Source: Prevotella multiformis DSM 16608 (GTDB lineage Bacteria > Bacteroidota > Bacteroidia > Bacteroidales > Bacteroidaceae). Taken from it: a stretch of 64,000 nt of DNA. The notes under the pieces were generated by a model. It saw only the letters and a program-made list of their open reading frames with translations. It had not been told where the DNA came from and searched no databases. The stretch lies in the NCBI RefSeq assembly GCF_000191065.1, contig NZ_GL872283.1, forward strand, positions 372,885 through 436,884. The letters run 5' to 3'. The position numbers and the translations under genes were made by a program. Below are positions 33,790 through 42,195 of the stretch, piece after piece (the stretch's first letter is position 1; each line of letters starts with the position of its first letter).

Positions 33790-35451
33790 ATGAACTGGAT
33801 CAACGGACTCTTTTCAATTCCTTCGGCACTGCAGGCTGTGGTAGTCCTTTCGCTCATCTGTGCGATAGGTTTAGGCCTGGGGAAAATCAGGATAGGCGGC
33901 ATCTCGCTGGGTATCGCCTTCGTCTTCTTCTTCGGCATCGCCGTAGGCAGCTTCGGCCTGACGGTAGACAGCCGGATGCTGGATTACTGTGAGACCTTCG
34001 GGCTGGTCATCTTCGTCTATACGCTCGGTCTGAGTGTCGGTCCCAATTTCTTCGGCTCTTTCCGACACGAGGGTACATCGTTCAATCTTTGGTCGCTGGG
34101 CGTGATCCTGCTGGGTACGGTGATGTCCGTGGCACTCGCCTATGCCATGAAGGTGCCGATGTCCGACATGGTGGGCATCCTCTGCGGCGCGACGACGAAC
34201 ACGCCGGCTCTCGGTGCCGGGCAGCAGGCCCTGCAGCATGCAGGAGTCAGCGGTGCCCGCGCGGCACTGGCAACGGCGGTCACCTATCCGCTGGGTGTGG
34301 TAGGCGTCATCTTCGCCATGATCTTCATCCGCAGGTTCTTCGTCAGGCCGGACGACCTTGTCGTCCACTCCGCTTCGGATGATGACCATACTTACATCGG
34401 TCAGTTTGTCATCCTTAACCCGGCTGTCGACGGCAAGACGATTGCCACGGTAGCACAGGGGACACATCTGAAGTTCATCATCTCGCGCATCTGGCGTGGA
34501 GAGGAGGTGATTGTCCCCAAGGGGACGACCGTGCTGCATACGAACGACAACCTGCTTGTCGCAACCAAGCGCGAAGAGGTATCTGCCATTGAAATCCTTT
34601 TCGGACAGAAGGTGAAACGCGACCTGAACAAGGAACAGGTGGACTGGAACCACCTTGACTCGAAAGTGGAAAGCCGTGTCATCGTGTTGTCGAAGGGTGT
34701 CCTGAACGGCAAACGGCTCGGACAGCTTCACCTGCGCGACGCATACAACGTCAATGTGAGCCGTATCCTGCGCAGCGACATCAAACTGCTTGCCACCGAG
34801 GACCTTGTCCTGCGCTATGGCGACCGCCTCACACTGGTGGGACAGCCGGAGGCTATCGACCATGCCGAGAAGTTCCTGGGCAACTCCGTAAAGACGCTCA
34901 ACGAGCCGAATCTGGCCGTTATCTTCCTCGGGATGCTGCTCGGTCTGGCCCTGGGAACCATTCCGGTTTCGATTCCGGGAATGGAGTCGCCGATACGGCT
35001 GGGCATTGCCGGTGGCCCCATCATCATGGGTATCCTTGCCGGTGCGTTCGGCCCCCGTCTGCACCTCATCGCCTATACGACGCGCAGTGCGTCGCTCATG
35101 CTGCGCAAACTGGGGCTTTCGCTTTATCTGGCCTGCCTCGGGCTGGATGCCGGCAAGGACTTCCTTGCCACGGTTGTCCGTCCTGACGGACTGCTGTGGA
35201 TCGGTCTGGGATTTGTCCTCACGGTTGTCCCGGTCGTCATCGTGGGAATCATCGCACTGCGGTTGAAGAAGTTCGACTTCGGTACGGTCTGTGGTATTCT
35301 CTGCGGCTCGATGGCAAACCCGATGGCCCTGGGCTATGCCAACGACACCGTAAAGGGCGAGACCAGCAACATCAGTTATGCCACGGTCTATCCGCTGGGT
35401 ATGTTCGTCCGGGTCATCATCGCCCAGGTGCTGGTGATGTTCTTCGTCTGA
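33790..35451 (+). CDS. AspT/YidE/YbjL family transporter with two TrkA-C domains
   Basis: The 553-residue membrane protein has the family architecture of five N-terminal helices (about 10-180), two cytoplasmic RCK/TrkA-C domains (about 205-285 and 290-370), then five to six C-terminal helices (about 375-553). The duplicated AspT-Asp-ALA_antiporter motifs are visible: GILCGATTNTPALGAGQQAL and GILCGSMANPMALGYANDTV. Family members exchange aspartate for alanine or transport dicarboxylates, but most YidE/YbjL relatives are uncharacterised. Probably co-transcribed with the ABC ATPase, which starts 20 bp later. Confidence 0.9.
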   Translation: MNWINGLFSIPSALQAVVVLSLICAIGLGLGKIRIGGISLGIAFVFFFGIAVGSFGLTVDSRMLDYCETFGLVIFVYTLGLSVGPNFFGSFRHEGTSFNLWSLGVILLGTVMSVALAYAMKVPMSDMVGILCGATTNTPALGAGQQALQHAGVSGARAALATAVTYPLGVVGVIFAMIFIRRFFVRPDDLVVHSASDDDHTYIGQFVILNPAVDGKTIATVAQGTHLKFIISRIWRGEEVIVPKGTTVLHTNDNLLVATKREEVSAIEILFGQKVKRDLNKEQVDWNHLDSKVESRVIVLSKGVLNGKRLGQLHLRDAYNVNVSRILRSDIKLLATEDLVLRYGDRLTLVGQPEAIDHAEKFLGNSVKTLNEPNLAVIFLGMLLGLALGTIPVSIPGMESPIRLGIAGGPIIMGILAGAFGPRLHLIAYTTRSASLMLRKLGLSLYLACLGLDAGKDFLATVVRPDGLLWIGLGFVLTVVPVVIVGIIALRLKKFDFGTVCGILCGSMANPMALGYANDTVKGETSNISYATVYPLGMFVRVIIAQVLVMFFV

Positions 35452-35470
35452 CGGCTTATACTTTACGGCC

Positions 35471-36181
35471 ATGGTCATCCGCCTGTCTCATCTGTCTGTA
35501 GGCTATTCGCCTTCCCTGCCGGTCATCTCCGGCATCAATGCCGTGGTAAGGAGCGGACAGCTGACGTGTCTGACAGGCGATAACGGCATCGGCAAGTCGA
35601 CCCTGTTGAAGACGCTTACGGGGTTTCTGCCGAAGCTGGGGGGCGAGCTGCTGCTGGACGGCAGGGAGGTAGGAACGTTCTCGCAGCGGGAACTGGCACG
35701 GCAGGTGAGCATTGTCCTGACGCAGAAGCCCGACATACAGAACCTGACGGTAGAGGAGGTGGCCGGTCTGGGGCGTTCGCCTTATACCGGTTTCTTCGGC
35801 CGCCTTCATGATGCGGACCGGACCGTCATCGCCGATGCCCTTGCCGCCGTGGGGATAGAGCCGCTGCGGCACAGGATGATCCAGACCCTCTCCGACGGCG
35901 AACGGCAGAAGGTGATGATAGCCAAGGCGCTCGCCCAGCAGACACCTGCCATCCTCCTGGACGAGCCGACGGCATTCCTTGATTTCCCCTCCAAGGCCGA
36001 GACTTTCCGGCTCTTGCAGCGGATGGCGCACGACCGTGACAAACTCATCCTGCTCTCTACCCACGATCTCGGGCTTGCCGTGCGGTTCGCCGACTGCCTG
36101 CTGGAAGTAAAAGACCGCTCGCTGCACCGTGTCTCCGCCGATGAGGTAAAGGCCTCTATGCAGGCTGTCCTTGGCGGCTGA
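35471..36181 (+). CDS. FecE/BtuD-like ABC transporter ATP-binding protein (orphan)
   Basis: The 236-residue ATPase has Walker A GDNGIGKST (36-44), the Q-loop in VLTQKPDIQNLTVEEVAGLG, the signature LSDGERQKVMIAKALAQ near 140, Walker B AILLDEPTAFLD, and the H-loop LSTHDLG. The best fit is the iron-siderophore/heme/cobalamin group (FecE, HmuV, BtuD). No FecCD-type permease or binding protein is next to it in this window. Its spacing suggests an operon with the AspT-like gene and the following lipoprotein gene, an unusual pairing. Confidence 0.88.
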   Translation: MVIRLSHLSVGYSPSLPVISGINAVVRSGQLTCLTGDNGIGKSTLLKTLTGFLPKLGGELLLDGREVGTFSQRELARQVSIVLTQKPDIQNLTVEEVAGLGRSPYTGFFGRLHDADRTVIADALAAVGIEPLRHRMIQTLSDGERQKVMIAKALAQQTPAILLDEPTAFLDFPSKAETFRLLQRMAHDRDKLILLSTHDLGLAVRFADCLLEVKDRSLHRVSADEVKASMQAVLGG

Positions 36182-36268
36182 AGCATGGCTTCGGAAACAT
36201 CCGTGTGCCGATGGCGTGCCTGTTTAAACGCCTGCCCCCGTTTGTCATTCATCATCAAAACCAACAAT

Positions 36269-36814
36269 ATGAAAAAGAACGTATCAATCGTATTCTCCGC
36301 CCTTGTGGCAGCCATGACCTTCTTCAGCTGCGGTACGCAGCAGACTGCAACGAAACCTGCTGCAGTCCCTGTACACAGAGACAGCATTGTAGCTGTCGAG
36401 CCGCTGAAGGAGGTGATTACGATTGCCGAAGCACTGGATATGTACCAGAACCCTGACAAGGCAGCGGCGATAACGAAAAAGTATGGCTATAAGCTGAAGG
36501 CCAACTATGAGGTTTACCGTCTGGACAGGTTCTCTAAGATGTATTACAAGAACTGTGCTCTGGCCAAGCTCCTCACGGCCGACAAGTATGCGGATTATCC
36601 GAAGCCGATGCGCAAGGGAGTGTCCAGTTACATTGCCTTCAAGGACGGGGCGGTCATCATCGCCGTGTTCAACCAGGCGGCATACGATAATCTTGTGGCA
36701 CAGGTGAAGGCTGCCGGCTTCACGCTGGATATGCCGGGGAGCGAGGATATCTACACCGACGGTGTCCGTACCATTGCCTGTTACAAAGACGGAAAGAGCG
36801 TGCGGATACAGTGA
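36269..36814 (+). CDS. Small lipoprotein of unknown function
   Basis: The protein has 181 residues from ATG 36269. It starts MKKNVSIVFSALVAAMTFFS followed by Cys, a lipoprotein signal with lipobox FFSC. The mature part has a Thr/Ala/Pro linker (about 22-50) and then an alpha/beta domain with many Tyr and Lys (YKLKANYEVYRLDRFSKMYYK) and no family I recognise. It ends TDGVRTIACYKDGKSVRIQ. A frame extending to 36185 exists, but the lipoprotein start is preferred. Probably part of the AspT/ABC unit; there is no promoter-like element in the 87-bp spacer. Confidence 0.75.
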   Translation: MKKNVSIVFSALVAAMTFFSCGTQQTATKPAAVPVHRDSIVAVEPLKEVITIAEALDMYQNPDKAAAITKKYGYKLKANYEVYRLDRFSKMYYKNCALAKLLTADKYADYPKPMRKGVSSYIAFKDGAVIIAVFNQAAYDNLVAQVKAAGFTLDMPGSEDIYTDGVRTIACYKDGKSVRIQ

Positions 36815-36836
36815 GAAGGTTCTCTTCCGGTTTCTC

Positions 36837-36882
36837 AGAGGTGTGTCAGACAGGGCGATGAACGTATGTCTGGCACACCTCT
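36837..36882. repeat. 16-bp inverted repeat resembling the MITE ends
   Basis: AGAGGTGTGTCAGACA (36837-36852) and TGTCTGGCACACCTCT (36867-36882) differ by one wobble. The word AGGTGTGTCA is close to the AGGGTGTGTCA of the 10.7-kb element. It may serve as a terminator for the lipoprotein gene but has no T run. The rest of 36883-37005 holds nothing recognised. Confidence 0.6.
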
Positions 36883-37005
36883 CTATAAGTTGAAGACGGT
36901 GCCGGGACTGCACCGTCCGATATTTTTTTCATGGCAGACCATCTTTTTTCAACAGGGCTTGTGCCGTTCCTAAATATCTGAAACCCATTATATTGTTCCT
37001 GTCTG

Positions 37006-37041
37006 ATAGATATTCTCTATTGCTTGATAGTTTTTATCTTT
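37006..37041 (+). promoter_or_regulatory. Probable OxyR-binding site upstream of ahpC
   Basis: The four tetrads ATAG-N7-CTAT-N6-ATAG-N7-CTTT match the OxyR pattern ATAG-N7-CTAT-N7-ATAG-N7-CTAT, with one base missing in the centre and one changed base in the last tetrad. The site ends 22 bp before the TATCTTTG element, just upstream of where the -33 element would be. This is the usual position for activation. Confidence 0.6.
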
Positions 37042-37063
37042 TGGAGATGCTGGATTCTGCACG

Positions 37064-37071
37064 TATCTTTG
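37064..37071 (+). promoter_or_regulatory. -7 element for ahpC
   Basis: TATCTTTG on the plus strand, 47 bp upstream of the ahpC ATG. Confidence 0.75.
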
Positions 37072-37117
37072 CATCACAAAACAGAAGAATTTATCACATA
37101 AACATTTTTAGTTAGAT

Positions 37118-37684
37118 ATGGAACCAATTATCAATGCACATGCACCCGAGTTTACCGTCCAGGCTTTCCAGGACGGACAGTTCAAGACAGTTTCCAACAA
37201 AGACATTGAAGGAAAGTGGGCACTCTTCTTCTTCTATCCTGCCGACTTCACGTTCGTATGCCCTACGGAGCTGGAAGACCTGGCCGGCAAATACGAGCAG
37301 CTGAAGGGGATGGGCGTAGAGGTCTTCTCGGTAAGTACCGATACGCATTTTGTACACAAGGCATGGCACGATGCCTCTGAGAGAATCAAGAAAATCAAAT
37401 ACACCATGCTCGCCGACCCTACAGGCGTACTGAGCCGTGGCTTCGGTGTCTACAAGGAGGATGAGGGCGTCGCTTACCGTGGCACGTTCCTTGTGAACCC
37501 AGAAGGGCTGATCAAGATTGCCGAAATCCAGGACAACAGCATCGGCCGGAATGCCGATGAGCTGGTACGCAAGGTCGAGGCAGCCCAGTTTGTAGCGACC
37601 CATGACGGGGAAGTCTGCCCGGCCAAATGGAAGCAGGGCGGCGAGACGCTGAAGCCGAGCATCGACCTCGTCGGCAAGCTCTAA
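37118..37684 (+). CDS. ahpC: Alkyl hydroperoxide reductase subunit C (2-Cys peroxiredoxin)
   Basis: The 188-residue protein has the peroxidatic Cys48 in ADFTFVCPTELEDLA and the resolving Cys167 in GEVCPAKWKQG, essentially the positions known for Escherichia coli AhpC. It reduces hydrogen peroxide and organic peroxides with electrons from AhpF. It starts with the common MEPIINAHAPEFTV. A leader of about 40 nt, an upstream OxyR-like site and the following ahpF gene (107 bp away) indicate a peroxide-inducible operon. Confidence 0.97.
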   Translation: MEPIINAHAPEFTVQAFQDGQFKTVSNKDIEGKWALFFFYPADFTFVCPTELEDLAGKYEQLKGMGVEVFSVSTDTHFVHKAWHDASERIKKIKYTMLADPTGVLSRGFGVYKEDEGVAYRGTFLVNPEGLIKIAEIQDNSIGRNADELVRKVEAAQFVATHDGEVCPAKWKQGGETLKPSIDLVGKL

Positions 37685-37790
37685 GACGTAAGCGGACATC
37701 AAATCGTCATAGAAGTCCCGGTGGAGGGAGGAGCCTGCGGGCTTTTTCTCTCCACTTTTTGTAGAATAAGCAGAGAATTCAACAAGTCCC

Positions 37791-39344
37791 ATGATAGATC
37801 CAGATATACTTAAACAGGTGAGAAGCGTCTTCAGTTCGCTCTCATCAGACATTACGCTCAGTGTCGTACGTAACAGCGACGAAGCACAGTCGGCGGAGTT
37901 TTCGGCTTTTGTAGAGGACATCGCTTCTGTCTCCGACAGAATCAGCACTGTCTGTCAGGAGGGTGAACGGTTTTCGTTCAGCATCCTCCGCAATGGAAAA
38001 GCAACCGGAATCAGTTTCCGCGGTATCCCCAACGGCCATGAGTTCACTTCGCTCCTCCTTGCCATCCTCAATGCCGACGGACAGGGGAAGAACCTTCCCG
38101 ATGAGGCAATCACCGCGCGTATCAAGGCTTTGAAAGGGGAGATCAGGCTCCGGACCTACGTCTCCCTTACTTGTACGAACTGTCCCGACGTGGTGCAGGC
38201 ACTGAATGTGATGGCGCTCGTCAACCCCCGTATCAGCCATGAGATGGTGGACGGCGGACAGTATCAGGACGAGATAGAACGTCTGGGCATACAGGGAGTC
38301 CCTGCCGTCTATGTCAATGACGAACCGCTCCACGTGGGACGCGGCGACCTCGGCGTGCTGCTGCAGGAACTGGAAGACAAGGTCGGGACGGACCATGACG
38401 GGGAGGCCGTGCAGCCTGTCCGTACGTATGATGTCCTGGTTCTCGGCGGCGGACCTGCCGGTGTGTCGGCCGCCATCTATTCCGCCCGGAAGGGGCTGAA
38501 GGTGGCCGTTGTGGCAGAACGTATCGGCGGACAGGTGAATGACACGACCGGCATCGAGAACCTTGTCTCGGTCGCCAGGACAACCGGCACGCAGCTCGCA
38601 GCCGATTTCCGCACGCATCTTTCAGACTATCCGATTGATATATTCGACAACCGGCAGGTAGTTGCCGCAAACCTGAAAGACAGGCTGAAGACGGTCTCTG
38701 TACGTGGTGGAGAGACTTTCGCCGCACCCGCAGTGGTGATTGCCACAGGTGCCGGCTGGCGTCGTCTCGGTCTGGCTGGTGAGGAAAGGTACATCGGTCA
38801 TGGCGAGCACTTCTGTCCGCATTGTGACGGCCCTTTCTACAAAGGAAAGGATGTCGCGGTGATCGGCGGCGGCAATTCGGGCATCGAGGCTGCCATTGAC
38901 CTGGCCGGCATCTGCCGTCATGTGACCGTCCTCGAGTTTGCTGATGCGATGCGTGCCGATGAGGTGCTGCAGCGGAAAGTTGCCGGTCTGCCCAATGTGG
39001 AAGTGTTCCTGTCTGCCCAGACAACGGCGCTTCTGGGTGACGGACAGAAGCTGTCGGGCATCACGGTGAAAGACCGTATCAGCGGTGAGGAACGCAATAT
39101 TCCCCTGGACGGTGTTTTCGTACAGATAGGTCTGTCGCCGAACAGCGATGTCTTCAGGAACGAAGTAGAGCTGACTCCGCGCAAGGAGATTGTCATTGAC
39201 GTGGCCAATCGTACCAGTCTGCCTGGTGTATACGCTGCCGGCGACGTGACGACGGTTCCTTACAAACAGATTGCGATTGCCCTGGGTGAAGGGGCCAAGG
39301 CGGCCCTGTCGGCCTTTGAAGACCGCATCCGTGGAGTGATATAA
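37791..39344 (+). CDS. ahpF: Alkyl hydroperoxide reductase subunit F
   Basis: The 517-residue flavoprotein has the N-terminal tandem thioredoxin-like domain with the disulfide pair Cys128/Cys131 (LTCTNCPD). The FAD motif VLVLGGGPAGVSAAIYSARKG is near 215, and the thioredoxin-reductase CxxC pair EHFCPHCDGPFY is near 340-345. The NADH motif VAVIGGGNSGIEAA follows, and the C-terminal FAD motif is GVYAAGDVTTVPYKQI. It passes electrons from NADH to AhpC. Length and layout are standard. Confidence 0.97.
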   Translation: MIDPDILKQVRSVFSSLSSDITLSVVRNSDEAQSAEFSAFVEDIASVSDRISTVCQEGERFSFSILRNGKATGISFRGIPNGHEFTSLLLAILNADGQGKNLPDEAITARIKALKGEIRLRTYVSLTCTNCPDVVQALNVMALVNPRISHEMVDGGQYQDEIERLGIQGVPAVYVNDEPLHVGRGDLGVLLQELEDKVGTDHDGEAVQPVRTYDVLVLGGGPAGVSAAIYSARKGLKVAVVAERIGGQVNDTTGIENLVSVARTTGTQLAADFRTHLSDYPIDIFDNRQVVAANLKDRLKTVSVRGGETFAAPAVVIATGAGWRRLGLAGEERYIGHGEHFCPHCDGPFYKGKDVAVIGGGNSGIEAAIDLAGICRHVTVLEFADAMRADEVLQRKVAGLPNVEVFLSAQTTALLGDGQKLSGITVKDRISGEERNIPLDGVFVQIGLSPNSDVFRNEVELTPRKEIVIDVANRTSLPGVYAAGDVTTVPYKQIAIALGEGAKAALSAFEDRIRGVI

Positions 39345-39375
39345 GCTACTGTAGTCTCTTACCTGAGTACAGTTT

Positions 39376-39430
39376 GAATCCGGTGTGATAAGCAGGGACT
39401 TCCTCTTCTGCTTGTCCACCGGATTCTTTT
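39376..39430 (+). terminator. Terminator of ahpCF
   Basis: GAATCCGGTG (39376-39385) and CACCGGATTC (39417-39426) form a perfect 10-bp stem, with an inner AAGCAG/CTGCTT pairing, followed by TTTT. Confidence 0.85.
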
Positions 39431-40112
39431 GTGGTGTTTGTGGGAGGATGCGTCAGGACAGCGTTCCTCCTGAAATCAGGTTTTTCCGTTAAATGCGTAG
39501 ATGCTTTTCATATGGCTTTAACGGAAGAACCGAAGTGATTGATGAAACAAAAACATGGTCAAGACCGTCAACTGTCTATCCTATCATCAGCCTCCGAGTC
39601 AAAGACCTTTTCATTTTAATACGTTGAAAAGACAGATAAGATTTTGAAAAACCATTACATAATTTCAAACAGATCATCTGTAAACGTAAAGAACACGTGC
39701 AAAAAGGGAGTTTGTAACCAGCAGTCAATCAATCGGTTGTCAAGTCGTTTGTAAGAGGTGCTTAATTGGACTTCAAAAGGGCGTTGGTAACACGCTAAAG
39801 GAGCACCCATTGCAGGTCAATCAGGCATCTTTTAGAAGCCAGAAGAGCATGTGTCAGCTTTGAACTGCATAAAAATATTTACAAACACCGATGATATGGA
39901 AATAAATTGTGTGTAAAAGACGGAAAGACAGGATGACGGACAGGCATCGTATCCATTTGTCTTTTCTGCCTTTTATCCTGTAGTTTACCCTCTTTTGTAA
40001 AACCATCCGTTTTTGGAGAGTCATACTATGCAAGTACACAAGCCCTTTATTCTATTCCTATCTATCCATTTGACGGAAGAACCTGAAATCAACCGTCATT
40101 CTGCAAAGAACA
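39431..40112. repeat. Gene-free region with a dispersed repeat and an inverted repeat
   Basis: No gene is supported. GGTTTTTCCGTTAAA (39479-39493) and TTTAACGGAAGAACC (39517-39531) form a 15-bp inverted repeat with one mismatch; ACGGAAGAACC returns at 40073-40083. At about 39695-39845 lies a copy of the dispersed TTACTTGCA/AACGCC family, recognisable by GTCAATCAGGCATCTTTTAG, close to the copy at 9043-9065. Confidence 0.65.
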
Positions 40113-40149
40113 ATCGCCGTCAGAGCACAAAGAATGCAGTGACGGCGAT
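40113..40149 (-). terminator. Hairpin downstream of the GH13 gene
   Basis: ATCGCCGTCA (40113-40122) and TGACGGCGAT (40140-40149) form a perfect 10-bp stem. On the minus strand it is followed by TGTTCTTTGC. The spacer 40150-40268 also contains TTTTGGCACACCCTCC (40210-40225), a half copy of the MITE end. Confidence 0.6.
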
Positions 40150-40268
40150 GGTCTTAGTCGGTTGAGGATAGAGGGGGGACGGTCGACAGGGAAGGGAGAC
40201 ATCTCTCGCAGTCCTGCGTTTTGGCACACCCTCCGGTCTGTCCCGAGGCCAGTTGACGGAAGAAGGGC

Positions 40269-42014
40269 TTACTCCATGATCCTGAAGACGGCGGCCGATA
40301 TGCCTTTCAGTTCGACGGCATCGCTGCCGCTTCCGGTCTTATAGACGGCCTTTCCTGTCGTAATCAACGGCTGGGCTTTCCCGATGTGTGGGAGCTTCGC
40401 CGATACCTTTCTGTCGCAGGGGTTGACGGCAACGACTACAGTTTCTCCGCCGGCCGTACGTTTGTAGACCATGGGGTAGGGCTGGCTTTCCTTGCTGACA
40501 AGTTCCCATTCTCCGTTTCCCTGCAATGCCGGGTGGGCATGGCGCAGGCGGACCAGTTCACGGGTGAAGTTCAGCAGGGAATTGGGGTCTTTCTCCTGTG
40601 CCTCCACCGTCAGCTTTCCGTCTTCCGTATCCACAGGGAAATAGAGCCGGGCAGGTTCGCAGGTGGAGAAGCCGGCGGTAGGACCGGCAGCCCACTGCAT
40701 AGGAGTACGTGTCCCGGCACGTTCGTTGCTACCCTCTTTGGTAGGAAGATTCATCTGGTATTTCATGCCGATTTCGTCACCGTAATAGATGAACGGTACG
40801 CCCGGCATGGTCAGGAAGAAGGTCATGGCCACCTTCAGCTGGTCCATCGTGTTGCGCGTGCCGATGTTCGGACGCTGGAAATCGTGGTTGGCCGTCGGGA
40901 TGGCGATGTAGCCGAGCTGCTTTGTGCGGTTGAAGGCTGCCGTGAAGTTGTCGACAAATTCCTTCACCTCTCCTTTTCCTGCCTTGTCGAAGTAGCAGAA
41001 CTTGTACTCCTTGGAGATGTCCTGTCCCTCCCACGGCCGGCCGTTCGGTGTGTTGCGGTCGAAGAAGAGAGAGGGATAGCCCTTGATGCCGAAGTGGATC
41101 ATGAAGTCGATGTTGAAGCCGGCAGGGATGGCGACGGCCGGGTCGCTCCACTCGGATATCAGTACGCACTGGGGATAATGCCTGTCCTTCCATGCCCTCA
41201 TCTCGTTCCACAGCTTTGACACCTCTTTCTTCCCCGGGTCGTTCTTGACGAGCGAAGAGGCCATATCCACACGGAAGCCGTCGATGCCCTTGTCAAACCA
41301 GAAGGCCATGATGTTCTTCATCTCCCGGCGTACGGCCTGCGGCCCGGGTGCCGTCACAGGCTGCTCCCAGGGATGAGAGGGGTCGGGATGGGCAAAGCCG
41401 TAGTTCAGGGCAGGCTGGCATTCAAAGAAGTTCTTCTCATAGTATTTGCCGCGTTTTGCGTCCATCTCCACATAACGCCCACGTGTGCTTCCCTCCGGAT
41501 TGGCATCCCTGTGGCGCGCTTCAATCTCTTCCTTGTCTTTCTGTGAGATGGTGTCAGTCCATATATAATAGTCGGAATAACGCCCGTTGCGGTCGCCGTT
41601 CGCACATTCCTGGAACCACGGCGACTTCACGCTCGTGTGTCCTGCCACCAGGTCCAGGCAGACCTTTATGCCTCTTCTGTGGGCTTCGTTGACCAGCGTC
41701 ACCATATCGGTATTCGTACCGAAGCGCGGGTCAATCTTGTAGAAGTCGATGACATCGTAGCCACCGTCAAACCATCCCGACTCGAATACGGGATTCAGCC
41801 ACAAGGCATCCACGCCCAGCGACTTGATGTAATCCAGCCTGCTGGTGATGCCGGGCAGGTCTCCGATACCGTTCCCGTCCGTATCCATGTAAGAGGAAGG
41901 ATAGATCTGATAGAAAACGGCATTGTCAAGCCATTGTGGGTTCGTGCCGATCTGGGCCGTCATGGGGACTGCCATGGCCAGTGCCGCTGCTGCTGTGATG
42001 ATTTTTTTCTTCAT
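40269..42014 (-). CDS. GH13 alpha-amylase family glycoside hydrolase
   Basis: This 581-residue secreted enzyme has a signal peptide (IITAAAALAMAVPMTAQ) and a GH13 barrel. The catalytic set is complete: Arg248 and nucleophile Asp250 in GIDGFRVDMASS, acid/base Glu288 in VLISEWSDP, and the transition-state Asp378 in PTANHDFQRP. Region I reads DLVAGHTS (121-128). Its N-terminal start QWLDNAVFYQIYPSSYMDTD and overall length fit oligosaccharide-acting members (alpha-glucosidase, oligo-1,6-glucosidase or trehalose-type) rather than large extracellular amylases. It lies downstream of a susC/susD pair and has its own promoter at 42072-42079. The exact linkage acted on is not determined. Confidence 0.9.
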   Translation of the reverse strand: MKKKIITAAAALAMAVPMTAQIGTNPQWLDNAVFYQIYPSSYMDTDGNGIGDLPGITSRLDYIKSLGVDALWLNPVFESGWFDGGYDVIDFYKIDPRFGTNTDMVTLVNEAHRRGIKVCLDLVAGHTSVKSPWFQECANGDRNGRYSDYYIWTDTISQKDKEEIEARHRDANPEGSTRGRYVEMDAKRGKYYEKNFFECQPALNYGFAHPDPSHPWEQPVTAPGPQAVRREMKNIMAFWFDKGIDGFRVDMASSLVKNDPGKKEVSKLWNEMRAWKDRHYPQCVLISEWSDPAVAIPAGFNIDFMIHFGIKGYPSLFFDRNTPNGRPWEGQDISKEYKFCYFDKAGKGEVKEFVDNFTAAFNRTKQLGYIAIPTANHDFQRPNIGTRNTMDQLKVAMTFFLTMPGVPFIYYGDEIGMKYQMNLPTKEGSNERAGTRTPMQWAAGPTAGFSTCEPARLYFPVDTEDGKLTVEAQEKDPNSLLNFTRELVRLRHAHPALQGNGEWELVSKESQPYPMVYKRTAGGETVVVAVNPCDRKVSAKLPHIGKAQPLITTGKAVYKTGSGSDAVELKGISAAVFRIME

Positions 42015-42071
42015 TGTTTAAGTTTTTAGTTGTCAGGATGCCCGTCGGACTTCCTGTTGTGTTGTCTGATG

Positions 42072-42079
42072 CAAAAGTA
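42072..42079 (-). promoter_or_regulatory. -7 element for the GH13 gene
   Basis: TACTTTTG on the minus strand, 58 bp upstream of the start. Confidence 0.6.
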
Positions 42080-42142
42080 CGGATATCCTTTTGAAAAACA
42101 AAGGAAGAATAGGATGGAGGAGTCTGTGTTCCCTGAAAGTTG

Positions 42143-42174
42143 ACAGCCGGAATATCCTTGGACATCCCGGCTGT
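42143..42174 (-). terminator. Hairpin after the first susD-like gene
   Basis: ACAGCCGG (42143-42150) and CCGGCTGT (42167-42174) pair perfectly, 22 bp after the susD-like stop codon; it has only a short T run. Confidence 0.6.
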
Positions 42175-42195
42175 GATAAGGAATCAGAACCGGCT

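Noticed and set aside
33871..35478. 535-codon minus-strand frame opposite the AspT-like gene
   Set aside because: Composition is rich in His, Gln, Asp and Arg, as expected of an antisense frame to a membrane protein; there is no domain.
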